64,000 nucleotides of DNA from Zantedeschia hybrid cultivar. Lineage: Eukaryota; Streptophyta; Magnoliopsida; Alismatales; Araceae. Positions 36,901 to 43,489 of this stretch are shown piece by piece. The notes under the pieces were generated by a model that saw nothing but the letters and a program-made list of their open reading frames with translations, made no database searches and was not told where the DNA came from. The stretch lies in the NCBI GenBank assembly GCA_030544215.1, contig JARZZO010000013.1:28317229-28381228 (forward strand). Direction: 5' to 3'. Positions within the stretch are counted from its first letter, which is position 1; every line of letters begins with the position of its first letter. A program made the position numbers and the translations under genes.

Positions 36901-37358
36901 ACCAGAATCATGTTTACACAGTGATATTAAGCAAGTACAAGGCCAAACCTGAACACTTTCCGCACATGCTCCCACAAAGACTTTTCTGATGATGCTGGAT
37001 TCTTCTTTAGATAGAGAAGACACTCCAAGGTGATAAGGATCTTCCTAATTGTGTCCTCATAAGCTTTCCGTGGTTTCAAGAGCTTCAACCACTTTTTGTC
37101 CTTGGACAGGACACTGACCACTGGGCTGTCACCTTCTATTTCCACTTTCCATGCAACAACTTGCTTGTAGACTTTCTGAAGACCATCATCCGTCTTGCCA
37201 TGCAAGAACACCTGGTGCCTATGCACATCCACACTCTCGTCCTCACTCCACAGGATAGGCAAAAGCGAGAAGCAGACTGGCTCTTCCTTCTCATCTACAA
37301 AGTGATATTCTGTGACAGCTTCAGGCATGAGCTCTTCTTCATCATCAGAAGATGCCAT
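8296..37358 (-). CDS. EDM2: EDM2-like chromatin regulator, N-terminal exons
   Basis: Six exons splice in phase on the minus strand: 37358-36949, 36863-36767, 9238-9188, 9030-8894, 8585-8489 and 8394-8296, all with GT donors and AG acceptors. The product starts with an acidic MASSDDEEE, then the conserved EDM2 N-terminal domain (residues about 15-135, with EEPVCFSLLPILWS and LWEHVRKVF), then an acidic linker and a PHD-type Cys/His region (VCAICDNGGEL, CLRSFHATK, CPNC, CFACGKLG). In Arabidopsis EDM2 controls H3K9me2-linked processing of transcripts with transposon-containing introns, including RPP7 and IBM1. No disabling change is seen, so the part present looks intact. The later PHD modules and methyltransferase-like region are missing from the window, either off the left edge or lost. 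Confidence 0.85.
9239..10429. other. Intronic sequence, nothing specific
   Basis: This AT-rich stretch belongs to the giant EDM2-like intron. It contains repeats of a GAGTCGGCATGAGTCGCTTCGAGT type near 10075-10140 and AT-rich spacer. I see no coding potential on either strand; a short open frame at 9521-9712 has no recognisable domain. Confidence 0.4.
10430..13450 (+). mobile_element. GC-rich LTR-like block
   Basis: The block has LTR-like layering: an AT-rich first part (10900-11640, T-rich with GATTTTT repeats), then a GC-rich part with hairpins (11980-12700) and a part full of ATTGGGCC words (12800-13200). No gag, pol, primer-binding site or matching second LTR is found, so this is an inference from composition and context. 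The open frames inside are low-complexity shadows. Confidence 0.35.
12212..12287. repeat. CCACCGGTT / AACCGGTGG hairpins
   Basis: At 12212-12238 the arms CCACCGGTT and AACCGGTGG are separated by two bases. At 12257-12287 a longer pair, with C-run plus ACCGGTT and AACCGGT plus G-run, has a three-base loop and arms of about 12 bases. Further inverted copies occur near 12587-12660 and single arms near 12035-12095. Confidence 0.65.
13690..15400 (-). pseudogene. Possible LINE ORF1 (DUF4283-like) remnant
   Basis: Minus-strand translation near 15170-15310 contains NIAARFGCLREVDGR, resembling the IA..FG...EVD core of DUF4283-type ORF1 proteins of plant LINEs. Stops surround it. The plus-strand frame at 14275-14661 has no recognisable domain. 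The rest of the region has no clear feature apart from the 92-base duplication. Confidence 0.3.
14519..14699. repeat. 92-base tandem duplication
   Basis: Two almost identical copies, each beginning CTTCTCAATCTAACATATAT, start at 14519 and 14611. One C/T difference is evident (CTGCCCAAG against CTGCTCAAG). Confidence 0.85.
15795..16489. mobile_element. hAT-type MITE with perfect 8-bp TSD
   Basis: The 695-base element begins TAGGGGTGTTCA and ends TGAACACCCCTA, perfect 12-base terminal inverted repeats, flanked by the 8-base duplication CTCCTAGT at 15787-15794 and 16490-16497. Subterminal parts are packed with CGGTTTGGTTCGG words on both sides in opposite orientation. The centre (15960-16330) is unlike the ends: it looks like a plant promoter and leader (a TTTATTTAACC box, then C/T-rich leader) and carries a direct repeat of GGCGGAAAGGAGCCCATTAG about 90 bases apart. 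It has no transposase. Confidence 0.92.
16619..16746. repeat. 64-base tandem duplication
   Basis: Two copies of a unit containing ATCAAATGAAACCCCTAAAA start 64 bases apart (16627 and 16691) and differ by about one base (CTCAAGC against CTCCAGC), which suggests a recent event. Confidence 0.88.
16750..18198. other. Intronic sequence with GATCGG-rich patch and CT tract
   Basis: This holds TGTCCCGGGACA-like words at 16850-16880, an unassigned GC-richer part at 17400-17740, a patch of GATCGG/CCGATC words at 17875-17985 that may be a decayed MITE, and a CT-rich tract at 18115-18198 directly before the LTR. No coding region can be supported. Confidence 0.4.
18199..21946 (+). repeat. 5' LTR of the non-coding element
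   Basis: TGTAGGACC start and ATTACA end, 3748 bases including the 536-base MITE and its duplicated target. It contains a GC-rich, TATA-bearing segment near 18600-18770 (TCTATAAATAGAGG) that is a plausible promoter. It aligns along its length with 23870-28502. Confidence 0.85.
18990..19525. mobile_element. MITE rich in GGCGATCGCCT, 8-bp TSD
   Basis: It begins CTATGTTATCAAAGGCGATC and ends GCCTCTGACTACATAG, with short terminal inverted repeats CTATGT/ACATAG and subterminal GCCTAGGCGATCGCC palindromes on both sides. The flanks AGATAGAT (18982-18989 and 19526-19533) form a perfect 8-base duplication, and the other LTR shows the empty site at about 24723. No transposase; a hAT-like non-autonomous element. 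Confidence 0.88.
21949..21960 (+). promoter_or_regulatory. Primer-binding site (initiator tRNA-Met)
   Basis: TGGTATCAGAGC, two bases after the LTR end, is the standard complement of the plant initiator tRNA-Met 3' end. Confidence 0.9.
22504..22597 (+). ncRNA. U6 snRNA-like sequence inside a retrotransposon
   Basis: The sequence begins GTCTCTTCGGAGACATCCG, continues through ATACAGAGAAGATTAGCATG (the invariant ACAGAGA box) and ends GACACGCACAAATCGAGAAA, matching plant U6 nearly end to end. Differences visible against typical U6 are the 5' stem (GTCTC..GAGAC for GTCCC..GGGAC, so pairing is kept), AATGATAC for AACGATAC, and changes in the GGCCCCTGCGC segment. No T-run terminator follows; instead there is an A-rich run at 22619-22626. 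No clear upstream sequence element is seen. Probably a U6 retropseudogene captured by the element. Confidence 0.85.
23855..23869 (+). promoter_or_regulatory. Polypurine tract before 3' LTR
   Basis: AAGGAGGGGAGGA lies immediately before the TG of the 3' LTR, in the expected place for plus-strand priming. Confidence 0.85.
25520..27105 (-). mobile_element. RTE-clade LINE, 5' truncated
   Basis: On the minus strand the element ends in tandem TTGAG units preceded by CCAATTATTTGGGATTAAGG, the 3' terminus typical of plant RTE LINEs. A short repeated target (ATTATAAT) flanks it, and the 5' LTR supplies the empty site. It lacks the endonuclease. The RT and C-terminal parts are in at least four frame-shifted blocks (26506-27075, 25919-26212, 25706-25906, 25539-25724). 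Confidence 0.88.
26506..27075 (-). pseudogene. RTE reverse transcriptase N-terminal half
   Basis: Contains GKACGPDGIPIEVWKCL, NYRGIKLMSH, NQFGFMPGRSTM and HIVFIDLEK, the ordered early RT blocks of RTE elements. The frame shifts directly after FIDLEK, so the catalytic FDRVP block falls out of frame. The later blocks (YLGSILQEDGG, RMLRWMCG and HVRRRP) occur downstream in other frames. Confidence 0.85.
28509..28625. repeat. CT-rich flank duplicated on both sides of the LTR element
   Basis: CTCTCTAAGCTTTCTCTCTA, then ACATACTCC and TAAGCATTCTCCC occur here and, in the same order, at 18136-18191 just before the 5' LTR. About 55-60 bases are shared, far longer than an integrase target duplication. 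Confidence 0.75.
28893..29270 (-). mobile_element. Solo LTR of the TGATGGGGATCC family
   Basis: The 378-base sequence is the reverse complement of the LTRs at 30640-30989 and 33394-33744, starting TGATGGGGATCC and ending CTGCATCA on the minus strand. It is flanked by a perfect 5-base duplication TTATC (28888-28892 and 29271-29275). It carries a 38-base internal tandem duplication (GGTAGATCGGAAGTAGATAG at 28913 and 28951) that the other two copies lack. Confidence 0.93.
29276..30639. other. Intronic sequence, decayed repeats
   Basis: GATC-rich words at 29885-30090 resemble the patch at 17875-17985. At 30230-30340 the words GGCAAACATAAAGTGAGGCA, GCCTCGCC and GGTAACATAG resemble the end of the MITE at 18990-19525, so a decayed copy may lie here. 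No coding region is supported. Confidence 0.35.
30640..30989 (+). repeat. 5' LTR
   Basis: Starts TGATGGGGATCC and ends CTCGCATCA. Contains TATATATTG near 30821 as a probable TATA box and AACCCTAGCC in the transcribed part. Confidence 0.92.
30993..31004 (+). promoter_or_regulatory. Primer-binding-site-like sequence
   Basis: TGGTATCAAAGC, three bases after the LTR, differs by one base from the usual initiator tRNA-Met site. Confidence 0.75.
32079..32397 (+). repeat. Repeated two-helix hairpin in the element leader
   Basis: The clearest copy (32229-32264) has arms CCTCG/CGAGG outside and GCGTGC/GCACGC inside, a symmetric TTTT/ATAC internal loop and a CACTTGT apical loop. Related copies are at 32079-32114 and 32360-32397, and a half copy begins near 32301. 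More distant partial copies (CTCCGATTTGCGCGCC type) occur near 32000 and 32150. Confidence 0.7.
32502..33482 (+). CDS. Unknown protein of the young LTR element
   Basis: 326 codons from the ATG at 32502 (MDFSFEVELPNSVKTRVYLE). I recognise no gag, protease, RNase H, integrase or RT motif. Residues about 125-160 are charged and heptad-like (RERFQQAVDWEREKSQMRS), possibly a short coiled coil. Acidic repeats with YEADP, YVADP and HIADN occur around residues 165-205. The last 30 or so residues are encoded by the 3' LTR itself, with the stop inside the LTR. The other frame at the junction resembles the usual C-terminal tail of gypsy pol (EPGENDG), so the frame may have arisen from deletion of a pol gene. 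Whether it is translated is unknown. Confidence 0.5.
   Translation: MDFSFEVELPNSVKTRVYLEATSFGNVISQSIVDSISHTDYVRVSRNQVYVPFFHLLRRSSTSRAVRYYDDAWCKIIPNGSYIGLGREWIDEWQVVIDHTGRDCLIQPKEYQAPFFILNATYQDRERFQQAVDWEREKSQMRSDLQKISAMLAKLTKPKDVVYEADPTMLEEYENQMKEVHYVADPVLEDEYLGEVESVTHIADNDLFPTKGNEPRTEPLLGDVVDQPKVVTDVISLHDFDHIWSDVEAQFSPQVGAFMRAMIHGSSVLLSEHATIIPPWILTHFKIRGRIFSNQGRMMGIQKQLEWSLRSNVQLIWPIRGPLGVF
33394..33744 (+). repeat. 3' LTR
   Basis: Starts TGATGGGGATCC after the purine tract CCAGGGGAGAA (33383-33393) and ends CCCGCATCA. Confidence 0.92.
33893..33950. repeat. (CT)n-(CA)n compound microsatellite
   Basis: A run of CT units passes directly into a run of CA units. Confidence 0.95.
34770..35110 (-). 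pseudogene. LINE 3'-terminal fragment
   Basis: On the minus strand the frame near 34900-35070 contains GWSIWRNTNDNLFRG and an AVSFWYWWSRH stretch, like the end of LINE ORF2 (the W.IW.ERN motif). It is followed by AATAAAATCGGGGGTATACC and a short A-run. This is a 5'-truncated copy ending in its poly-A tail near 34770. Confidence 0.6.
35110..36766. other. Intron 2 proximal part, nothing specific
   Basis: Ordinary AT-rich sequence. A T-run and CAG near 35718 and a C-run near 35911 are the only marked features. I find no additional EDM2-like exon here. Confidence 0.4.
36767..37358 (-). CDS. EDM2: EDM2-like exons 1-2
   Basis: Exon 1 runs 37358-36949 and ends at a GTTTGG donor. Exon 2 runs 36863-36767 between a GTGCAG acceptor and a GTACAT donor. 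I chose the ATG at 37358 because a good acceptor (CTTTTTCTAG) ends at 37371, only 12 bases upstream, and the acidic start matches EDM2. Exon 2 is 97 bases and encodes the amphipathic stretch EDDLLDHLTLIQTMIKRDE, matching the end of the EDM2 N-terminal domain. Exon 1 ends two bases into a codon that the first base of exon 2 completes. Confidence 0.88.
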
Positions 37359-38160
37359 TCTCCTTCCCAACTAGAAAAAGGAGCTCAATATGACAGCGTA
37401 TAGATGTCGTCGTCCGCCAAGCTGTTGGAGCTACACTTTCTACTTGCTCTTTCTATGCAACTGCCTAATGAACCTGAACACTTCAAAAATAATATGATAT
37501 TTCACTGCAAAGACTCAGAAAGAACAAAATAAGGCACCCCTCCATGAACTCATCATCACACAACTAAATGACAAAAAATATCAAAATAAAACGGAAGAAC
37601 AGCGGCATAGATCCGTGTTACGAGCAGAACACACTATCAGCATAATACAAATTGCCAGGCATGGTGATAGGGAGCAGGTTCTATCCCAAAATGACTAACC
37701 ACTTGGGAGGCCTATTCTTATTATTAGGTCCTCAACCCCAGTCTAGTTTACAAAACAGGACTGAACCTTCCAGCCCCACACACAGGCCGTAACACATAGA
37801 CTAACTGCGAAAAGGAATGAAATAAGGAACCTGAAACATAAACATGAATGTGAAAAGAATAGTCTCGTTGCCATGCGGAAGAGAAAAAAAATCGGTTCTT
37901 GACCACCAAACGCGAAAGGAATTACGAATTGCCAAGGAAAAAACGATTCTTGCGCACCAAGAACAGGACTTTCGCAAAGGAAACATAACAAAAAGAAATC
38001 CGCTCCGACCCTCCGCCAAGGCGAAACGTACATCAATTTCAGAGAAACCCTCCGAGAAACCGACGGAGACAGAGGCAGCTCCCCGGAGCGCGCAACGGTT
38101 CATGGGTCGGGCGAAGAACCCTAATCCAAACCCTGACTCGTCAGAATTCTCCCGAGGAAA
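37359..38160 (-). promoter_or_regulatory. EDM2: EDM2-like 5' leader with probable UTR intron
   Basis: The acceptor ending at 37371 lies 12 bases before the ATG, indicating a 5' UTR intron. At 37800-38160 the minus strand is CpG-richer, with CTAGGGTTT- and TTAGGGTTC-type motifs common in plant housekeeping promoters and leaders, so the first non-coding exon probably lies there. The donor is uncertain. The G tract at 38184-38207 sits immediately upstream. Confidence 0.45.
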
Positions 38161-38183
38161 CTAGGGTTCGCAGGTGTGTGTGT

Positions 38184-38207
38184 GGGGGGGGGGGGGGGGG
38201 GGGGGGG
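38184..38207 (+). repeat. G24 tract upstream of EDM2-like leader
   Basis: About 24 consecutive G, preceded by (TG)n and followed by GAGGGGG. On the EDM2-like coding strand this is a C-run. A G-quadruplex is possible; length is unreliable in assemblies. Confidence 0.8.
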
Positions 38208-38517
38208 AGGGGGACGATAATATTACCGCTTCCGAGAACGTCGGAGAAGGGGGAAGAGAAGAGCCCGAGAGGCGTGAAGCGGCGAGACCACCACCGCCCT
38301 GAAATGGATACCCCTTGGACTCGCAACCGCCGTATGGTTCGCTTTTGGGGCTTTCACGAGTTTTGGCCCATCGTCCGGTCGAGATTTGTGGCCGGTCGAA
38401 CCGGAGCCGTAACTACCGGGGGGTGCACTAGAGTGACGGGAAGCTTTGGTAAACCAGGTTTTGTTGCCCCACCTAAGCTGGGTGGACCGGAGTGGTCCCC
38501 ATGGTTACAACGTCATT

Positions 38518-38714
38518 TCAAGTGAGGAAAACGGTTATGTGACTCTCTCATTTGACATCCACATTTGACACTAGGCATATAGCACAAATTTTAAGGTGAG
38601 TAAATGACAAATGTAAATTTGAATGGCAAATGTAAAATTTGAAACTTGTGTCATGTGTCTGGTGTCAAATGTGGGTGTCAAATGAGAGTCACAAAACCAT
38701 TTTCCTTCACGTGA
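38518..38714. mobile_element. Foldback MITE
   Basis: The two halves are imperfect reverse complements almost to the centre: GTGAGGAAAACGG, then GTGACTCTCTCATTTGACA, then CCACATTTGACAC on the left, mirrored by GTGTCAAATGTGGGTGTCAA, then GAGAGTCAC, then CCATTTTCCTTCAC on the right. It has no coding capacity. The target duplication is not clear, so the superfamily is not assigned. Confidence 0.75.
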
Positions 38715-40267
38715 TAGTCTCGTATTAGGGATATATTTCTTTAATTTTCTCTAATTCCCATGACTTTCTATGATAATAGTCGGATTGGTTACTTCAAGAA
38801 TGTTACTTTGTGTCGTTGACTTTGTTGGTGTAAAGGTAAGGAAGACATAAACCAGGTAAGATACCAGCAGTTCAACGGCTCTATGATCTCATGATGAGAG
38901 GGATGGAAACATTATTGGTGATGAACTTGGGAGAAGCAGTTAGAAGGCCTTGGATATGGGTGTCAATTGGATGAGTTGGGCTGGACTATGTAGTAATTTA
39001 ATTTGACCTAAATTCAAAATAATCCAGTTCAAATTCAATAGAAATTCAGTCAACATAATCCAACCGAAATTCAAAATAATGAATTTGGATTAAGCTGGTA
39101 CCGAAAATGTATTATAAGATTTAGTAGATTCTGCTTGTATAGGAAAATTGTGTTAGACACTCAGACGCGACAAGACACTCGATCATCCTTGTCCAACTCT
39201 CTACTTCAAGTTTTTAAAATAAATATTAGATATTTCTCGTAGTATTATCTATTTGCTAGCATTCTATATACTTTAGTAATATTTTTTATGTTTTAAATGA
39301 GTTTCAATAATTATACTCTACTATATGCATGTATAACTATATATTCATATGCATATATTTATATATTCTCTATGTCCTCATCTTGTATTTTTTACGATAT
39401 TGTCTTGTCCGACATAGGTGTCCCCATTGACACTTGACATACATATCCGTGTCGGACAGATCATAGTTTTTTTTTTATATATGAAGTAATACAAAAGTCA
39501 ATGGATCAACTTAGGCTAGCCCAAATTCAACCTAATCCAACCTAAATTTGACTAATGCCAACCCAAATTTAACCCAACCTATAGCAGTCGAAATATAGCA
39601 GTGGAGCTTGGACCATTCGATCTTGATGTGATCAACTACAATGAGATTTGTAGAGGGGAGGAATGTCAAATCATGTAAGTGGGCCTGTAGCCACAGGAGA
39701 GACATTAGAGGACTGCCAGGTTGGTTGGTTGGTTGGAGGGGGGGACCATCCGATGCCTAAGTCAAGCAGTGATTTGAGAATATGGGTGCACTGGGGAGTC
39801 AGTGTAGTAGAGAGAGTGTCCCTCCAACGGAGGGGATACTCCTGAGTATATAAAGAGCGGAGGCTTCCTAGAATGAAGAAGTATGTATCCAGTATGTTTC
39901 GAGATCATGATTCTATAGGATCGTGGATGCGCTAGGAGGAAAGTGAAATTCCACGATTGACCTCTTATGAAGGGCAATAGGCCACTTTCCTCAAGAGAGC
40001 GATTACCTGCCTTTGTCTGGGCTTCCCGCTAATAGGATTCAAACCTCGGATGGGCTCTCTAGACATTAGGCAAGCATCCCCTTGGAAGCTTTCGAGCTCT
40101 CGTGCCTTGGTAGGTATCCAAAGAGTTGCGCAAGTTGCTCCAAAGGGCCCTTCTAGACGGATCACCTCAATAGGGCTTTCCCTGGTGGACGCCTTTGAGT
40201 AGGCCTCGTCGAGCCATCTTAAGTGCACCTTGTTAAGCCAGCCCATCTTTCTCCTCCTCCCTTCCCC

Positions 40268-40299
<32 letters not shown>

Positions 40300-40560
40300 T
40301 CTAAGTGTATGATTTATATGTTCGAAAGTCGACAGTAGGAAACTTATGTTCCAAGGGAGATCTTGGTGGGGCATACACTAACATCTCTCACTTACAGGGA
40401 GTCTCGAAAGGACGCACCTTAATGGGGTGTTTGGCGAACGACCAATGTTGAGTGTTCCAAGGGGGCATGTGTCATTTTCCGACTATCTGATCACGGGAGA
40501 TGTGATAGAGGTGGCGTCTCTGAGCCATCATATGTTTTAGATGCCTTTTTGAGTCTACCT
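38715..40560. other. Intergenic sequence with decayed repeats
   Basis: Contains repeated ATTCAACC/CCAACCTAAATT words (38990-39080, 39520-39580), TGTCGGACA words near 39410-39460 and a GC-richer unassigned stretch at 39640-40260 whose open frames have no recognisable domain. Nothing can be named with confidence. Confidence 0.4.
40264..40298 (+). repeat. C21-(AC)7 tract
   Basis: A run of about 21 C followed by AC units. Confidence 0.9.
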
Positions 40561-40584
40561 TTGTTCCTCACCATGCTCAGATTA

Positions 40585-41605
40585 GTGTGGGTTGGCTGCA
40601 GGCCACAATCCCGTTCTACCATCACCAAGTCACCCAGGGTTTAGGTCACATCATGAGAGCATTTTTGTTACTAAAGGACTCATTCTTGGAGTCGTATGGT
40701 TGTTGGTTTCTAGTCCATAAGTCTGTCCCGCATCAGATTTCTATATTTATGTATAGGGCACTATTGGATAAGCTCCTTTTTGATTCCGTCATTCAGAGAA
40801 TTAGGATCCCTTTAACTTCTAAATGCAACTGCAGCTCTCCCTCTCTAGAGAACATGATTCCCATGGAGGGAAGGCTATGCTTTGCTGGAGATTCTTCATT
40901 GATATTTGTCATCTACCCATCCAGGTGAATTATTTTCATCATATAGTTGCTTCTTTTCTCTCTCTAGTTAGGGATACTTCTATTTTCTCATTTTGCATAA
41001 GCATGACTCCTTTCATTGTTGCTTGTTTTATTTGGAATCTAGATGTTCTACTAGATATGATAACATTATTTGCAGCATTGATAGATTGCTTAACCAGAGT
41101 TTCTCTTTCATCAGAGATATTGCCTCCATGTATTACCTTAAAAGCCAATCATCTTTATTTGGGAGAGCCTGCTTGTTTGCTCTTGGGATATTTGATCACT
41201 TCTCTTCCCCGTTGCTCACTCTTGTCCACTGGAAGCCCCCTCCAAGAAATAGATTCAAGATCAACACTGATGGCTGTTGTAGAGGTAACCTTGGTTTCTC
41301 TACAAGTGTTACTATTTTACGAGACAATAATGGTAACTTTCTTTCAACTTCTTATGGTTACGTTGGTCATACTCACAACATCATTTCTAAGTTCAGAGCC
41401 ATCCTTTTGGGGATTCATATGTGCATTCATCTTGGTGTCTCCAGCATTATTATTGAGTCTGATTGTCTTGCTCTTATTACTTTAATCAATAATGCTAGAT
41501 CATCAGTCCCATGATTGCTTTACCCGTGGTGGAATGATCTAACCTCTTTTCGCAATACTATTGACATCCACTTCTAGCATGCAGTCAGAGATGCCATAAA
41601 GCTAC
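40585..41605 (+). pseudogene. LINE tail: zinc-binding and RNase H domains
   Basis: The frames give KSVPHQISIFMYRALLDKL then SKCNC, the zf-RVT segment, followed after a frame change by WKPPPRNRFKINTDG, SFVTILRD-like strands and IIIESDCLALI, the RNase H fold of plant retroelements. The first catalytic Asp (NTDG) and the Asp of ESDC are present, but the Glu expected in the .AEFRA.L.G helix is Lys (ISKFRAILLGI), so catalysis should be lost. It ends directly at the LTR start at 41610. Confidence 0.75.
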
Positions 41606-41609
41606 GGAT

Positions 41610-42330
41610 GTAACACCCCTCAAATATAGTTAATCTGTATCTCCAAACATCAAGACGTCTTTTTCAGTATTGATTTAATTCTTTTAAAACACTCCGTAAT
41701 TAAGTATACTTAGTCGGGAGTAGTAATGAGATGGATAACCTTTCGGAAAACTCTTACTTTAGAGCCAATTATCTCTAAAAAGATATAAAACCGTAAAGCC
41801 CTTTGCCAAAGTAGACAATACCTTGATGAAGGAATACAAGACGTGACATAATGGTATTTGAACTACAAACCAACTGAAAGTGTAAGAGCTAAGTGTGACA
41901 CAAGGTAAAATACTATACCATGAGAGGACTACCGTGTGTTGGCGATACGTAACGTCACGGTGTGAAGCTACTTGGTGAAGTCACTTTTTGAACCTATGGA
42001 GACCACCTCTAGAGTCCTATCTGCCTGGTGATTAGTTGTAGGTTAGGTAACGCTGCGACGATGATGTAACCTCTATAAGGGGGACATAATGTAACACCCT
42101 TGAAATATGGTTAAGATGTATCTCTAAACATTGAGACATCTTTTCGAGTATTGACTCCGTTCTTATAAAAAGTTATGTAATTAAGTGTGCTTAATCATGA
42201 GTAGTAATAAGATAAGTGACTTTTCGGGGAGTCTCCGCTCTAGAGTCAATTACCTCTAAAAAATGACCAATCATAAGACCCTTGGGTCGAAACAGACAAT
42301 ATCTCAATGAAGGAGTACATGACGTTACAG
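41610..42330 (+). repeat. Two tandem gypsy-type LTR starts
   Basis: TGTAACACCCCTCAAATATA at about 41610 and TGTAACACCCTTGAAATATG at about 42091 begin two diverged copies of the same roughly 240-base sequence, 481 bases apart. The second is preceded by AAGGGGGACATAA, which resembles a polypurine tract. They are probably LTR fragments of a gypsy family, with the interior reduced to about 240 bases. Confidence 0.6.
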
Positions 42331-43440
42331 AGGAAGCTTTGGCCATTGGCACTTGATGCCTCTCTCTCCATGTCCTCCTATAGGGCTGCAAGCTTGTACA
42401 GTTGCAGTTGAAGTCGCATAAATCAACCCCGCTAATTTCTAATTTGTCCATGATTGAGTCTGGGATAAGTGCCAAAAACTAGAGGGAAACCTCTCAGTGC
42501 TGCAACTAACTGAGTTCGGTCAATGCACTAAGGGGGAGAGGTACTTTCGCGCCAAGCATTAAGTTTGAACATGGAATTTATTTGAAAAAAAAAACCTACC
42601 CTCCTCTTTCTCAATGCATTGACCAGTTGAGGGGATCCCCTCACTGAAGGTTTCGTTTTCGCCACAAAGACGTGTAAACAAAACTTAGCCGTAAGAACTC
42701 TAGTGTGCCACTGATAAAGCTCGTCTCATGCTATAGTTTACACAGAACTAAGTGATGATAAAAAATGACTTTGATGCCGTCAGACTCAGACTCTAGTGTA
42801 AACAAGACTTTGACCGAGTTGGTACATTAATAAGGTAATCTTAATGATCATCGAGCTCACATTTGCTATGAACGAAACAAGTCGACATGGTTTAGATGCG
42901 CGTAATGTAGCATCAGTCTTTGATTTTCGAATTAGGCGACGAAAATTAAATGTGACATGTACCATATATCACATCCTTTGGGGCGTAATGGTAAAATAGC
43001 ATTCCTTAAACAAAAATTATAGATATGCCGGTTCTAAGTGCACAAGACAGCGAATTGAGTAATGAATCGAGAGCAATAAACACTATAACATGACTCCTCT
43101 TATTTAGAAAGTAAACAAAGGTTGAAAAACTGTTGGATTCTACATAAATTATATATCTTGTCCCCTCTCAATTTTTTATTTGACAAACGGGGACTTTGGA
43201 TTAAAAAAACGCTCTATCATTCTTCTTGTCTCTAACCTCTGAGGACTTTAATTGTCAAGTAAGTTTTATATACCTTTGACTCAAACAAACCCATCAAACG
43301 AAAAACCTGCAAAGATACCCATATGACGGAAATGCCTTTCATGTAATGTAACTAACAATGCCAAATATGAATGAAATAATAACAAGTCTACATAACACCC
43401 ACCTTTTAAAAAAAAAATGAGAGAAATTAATCATGGGCAT
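42331..43440. other. Intergenic 3' of the FLA7-like gene
   Basis: No open frame with a recognisable domain, no inverted repeats of note. The polyadenylation region of the FLA7-like gene should lie in the upper part. Confidence 0.4.
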
Positions 43441-43451
43441 ATGGAAGGACG

Positions 43452-43488
43452 TACGCGCGCGCGCGCGCTCGCGCTCTCTCTCTCTCTC
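43452..43488. repeat. (GC)n-(CT)n microsatellite in the 3' UTR
   Basis: Alternating CG/GC steps pass into CT units and stop two bases before the FLA7-like stop codon. Alternating purine-pyrimidine CG steps can adopt Z-DNA. Confidence 0.9.
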
Positions 43489-43489
43489 C

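Noticed and set aside
37359..37370. EDM2-like start extended upstream of 37358
   Set aside because: The upstream codon is TTG, not ATG, and a splice acceptor ends at 37371; the ATG at 37358 is the better start.
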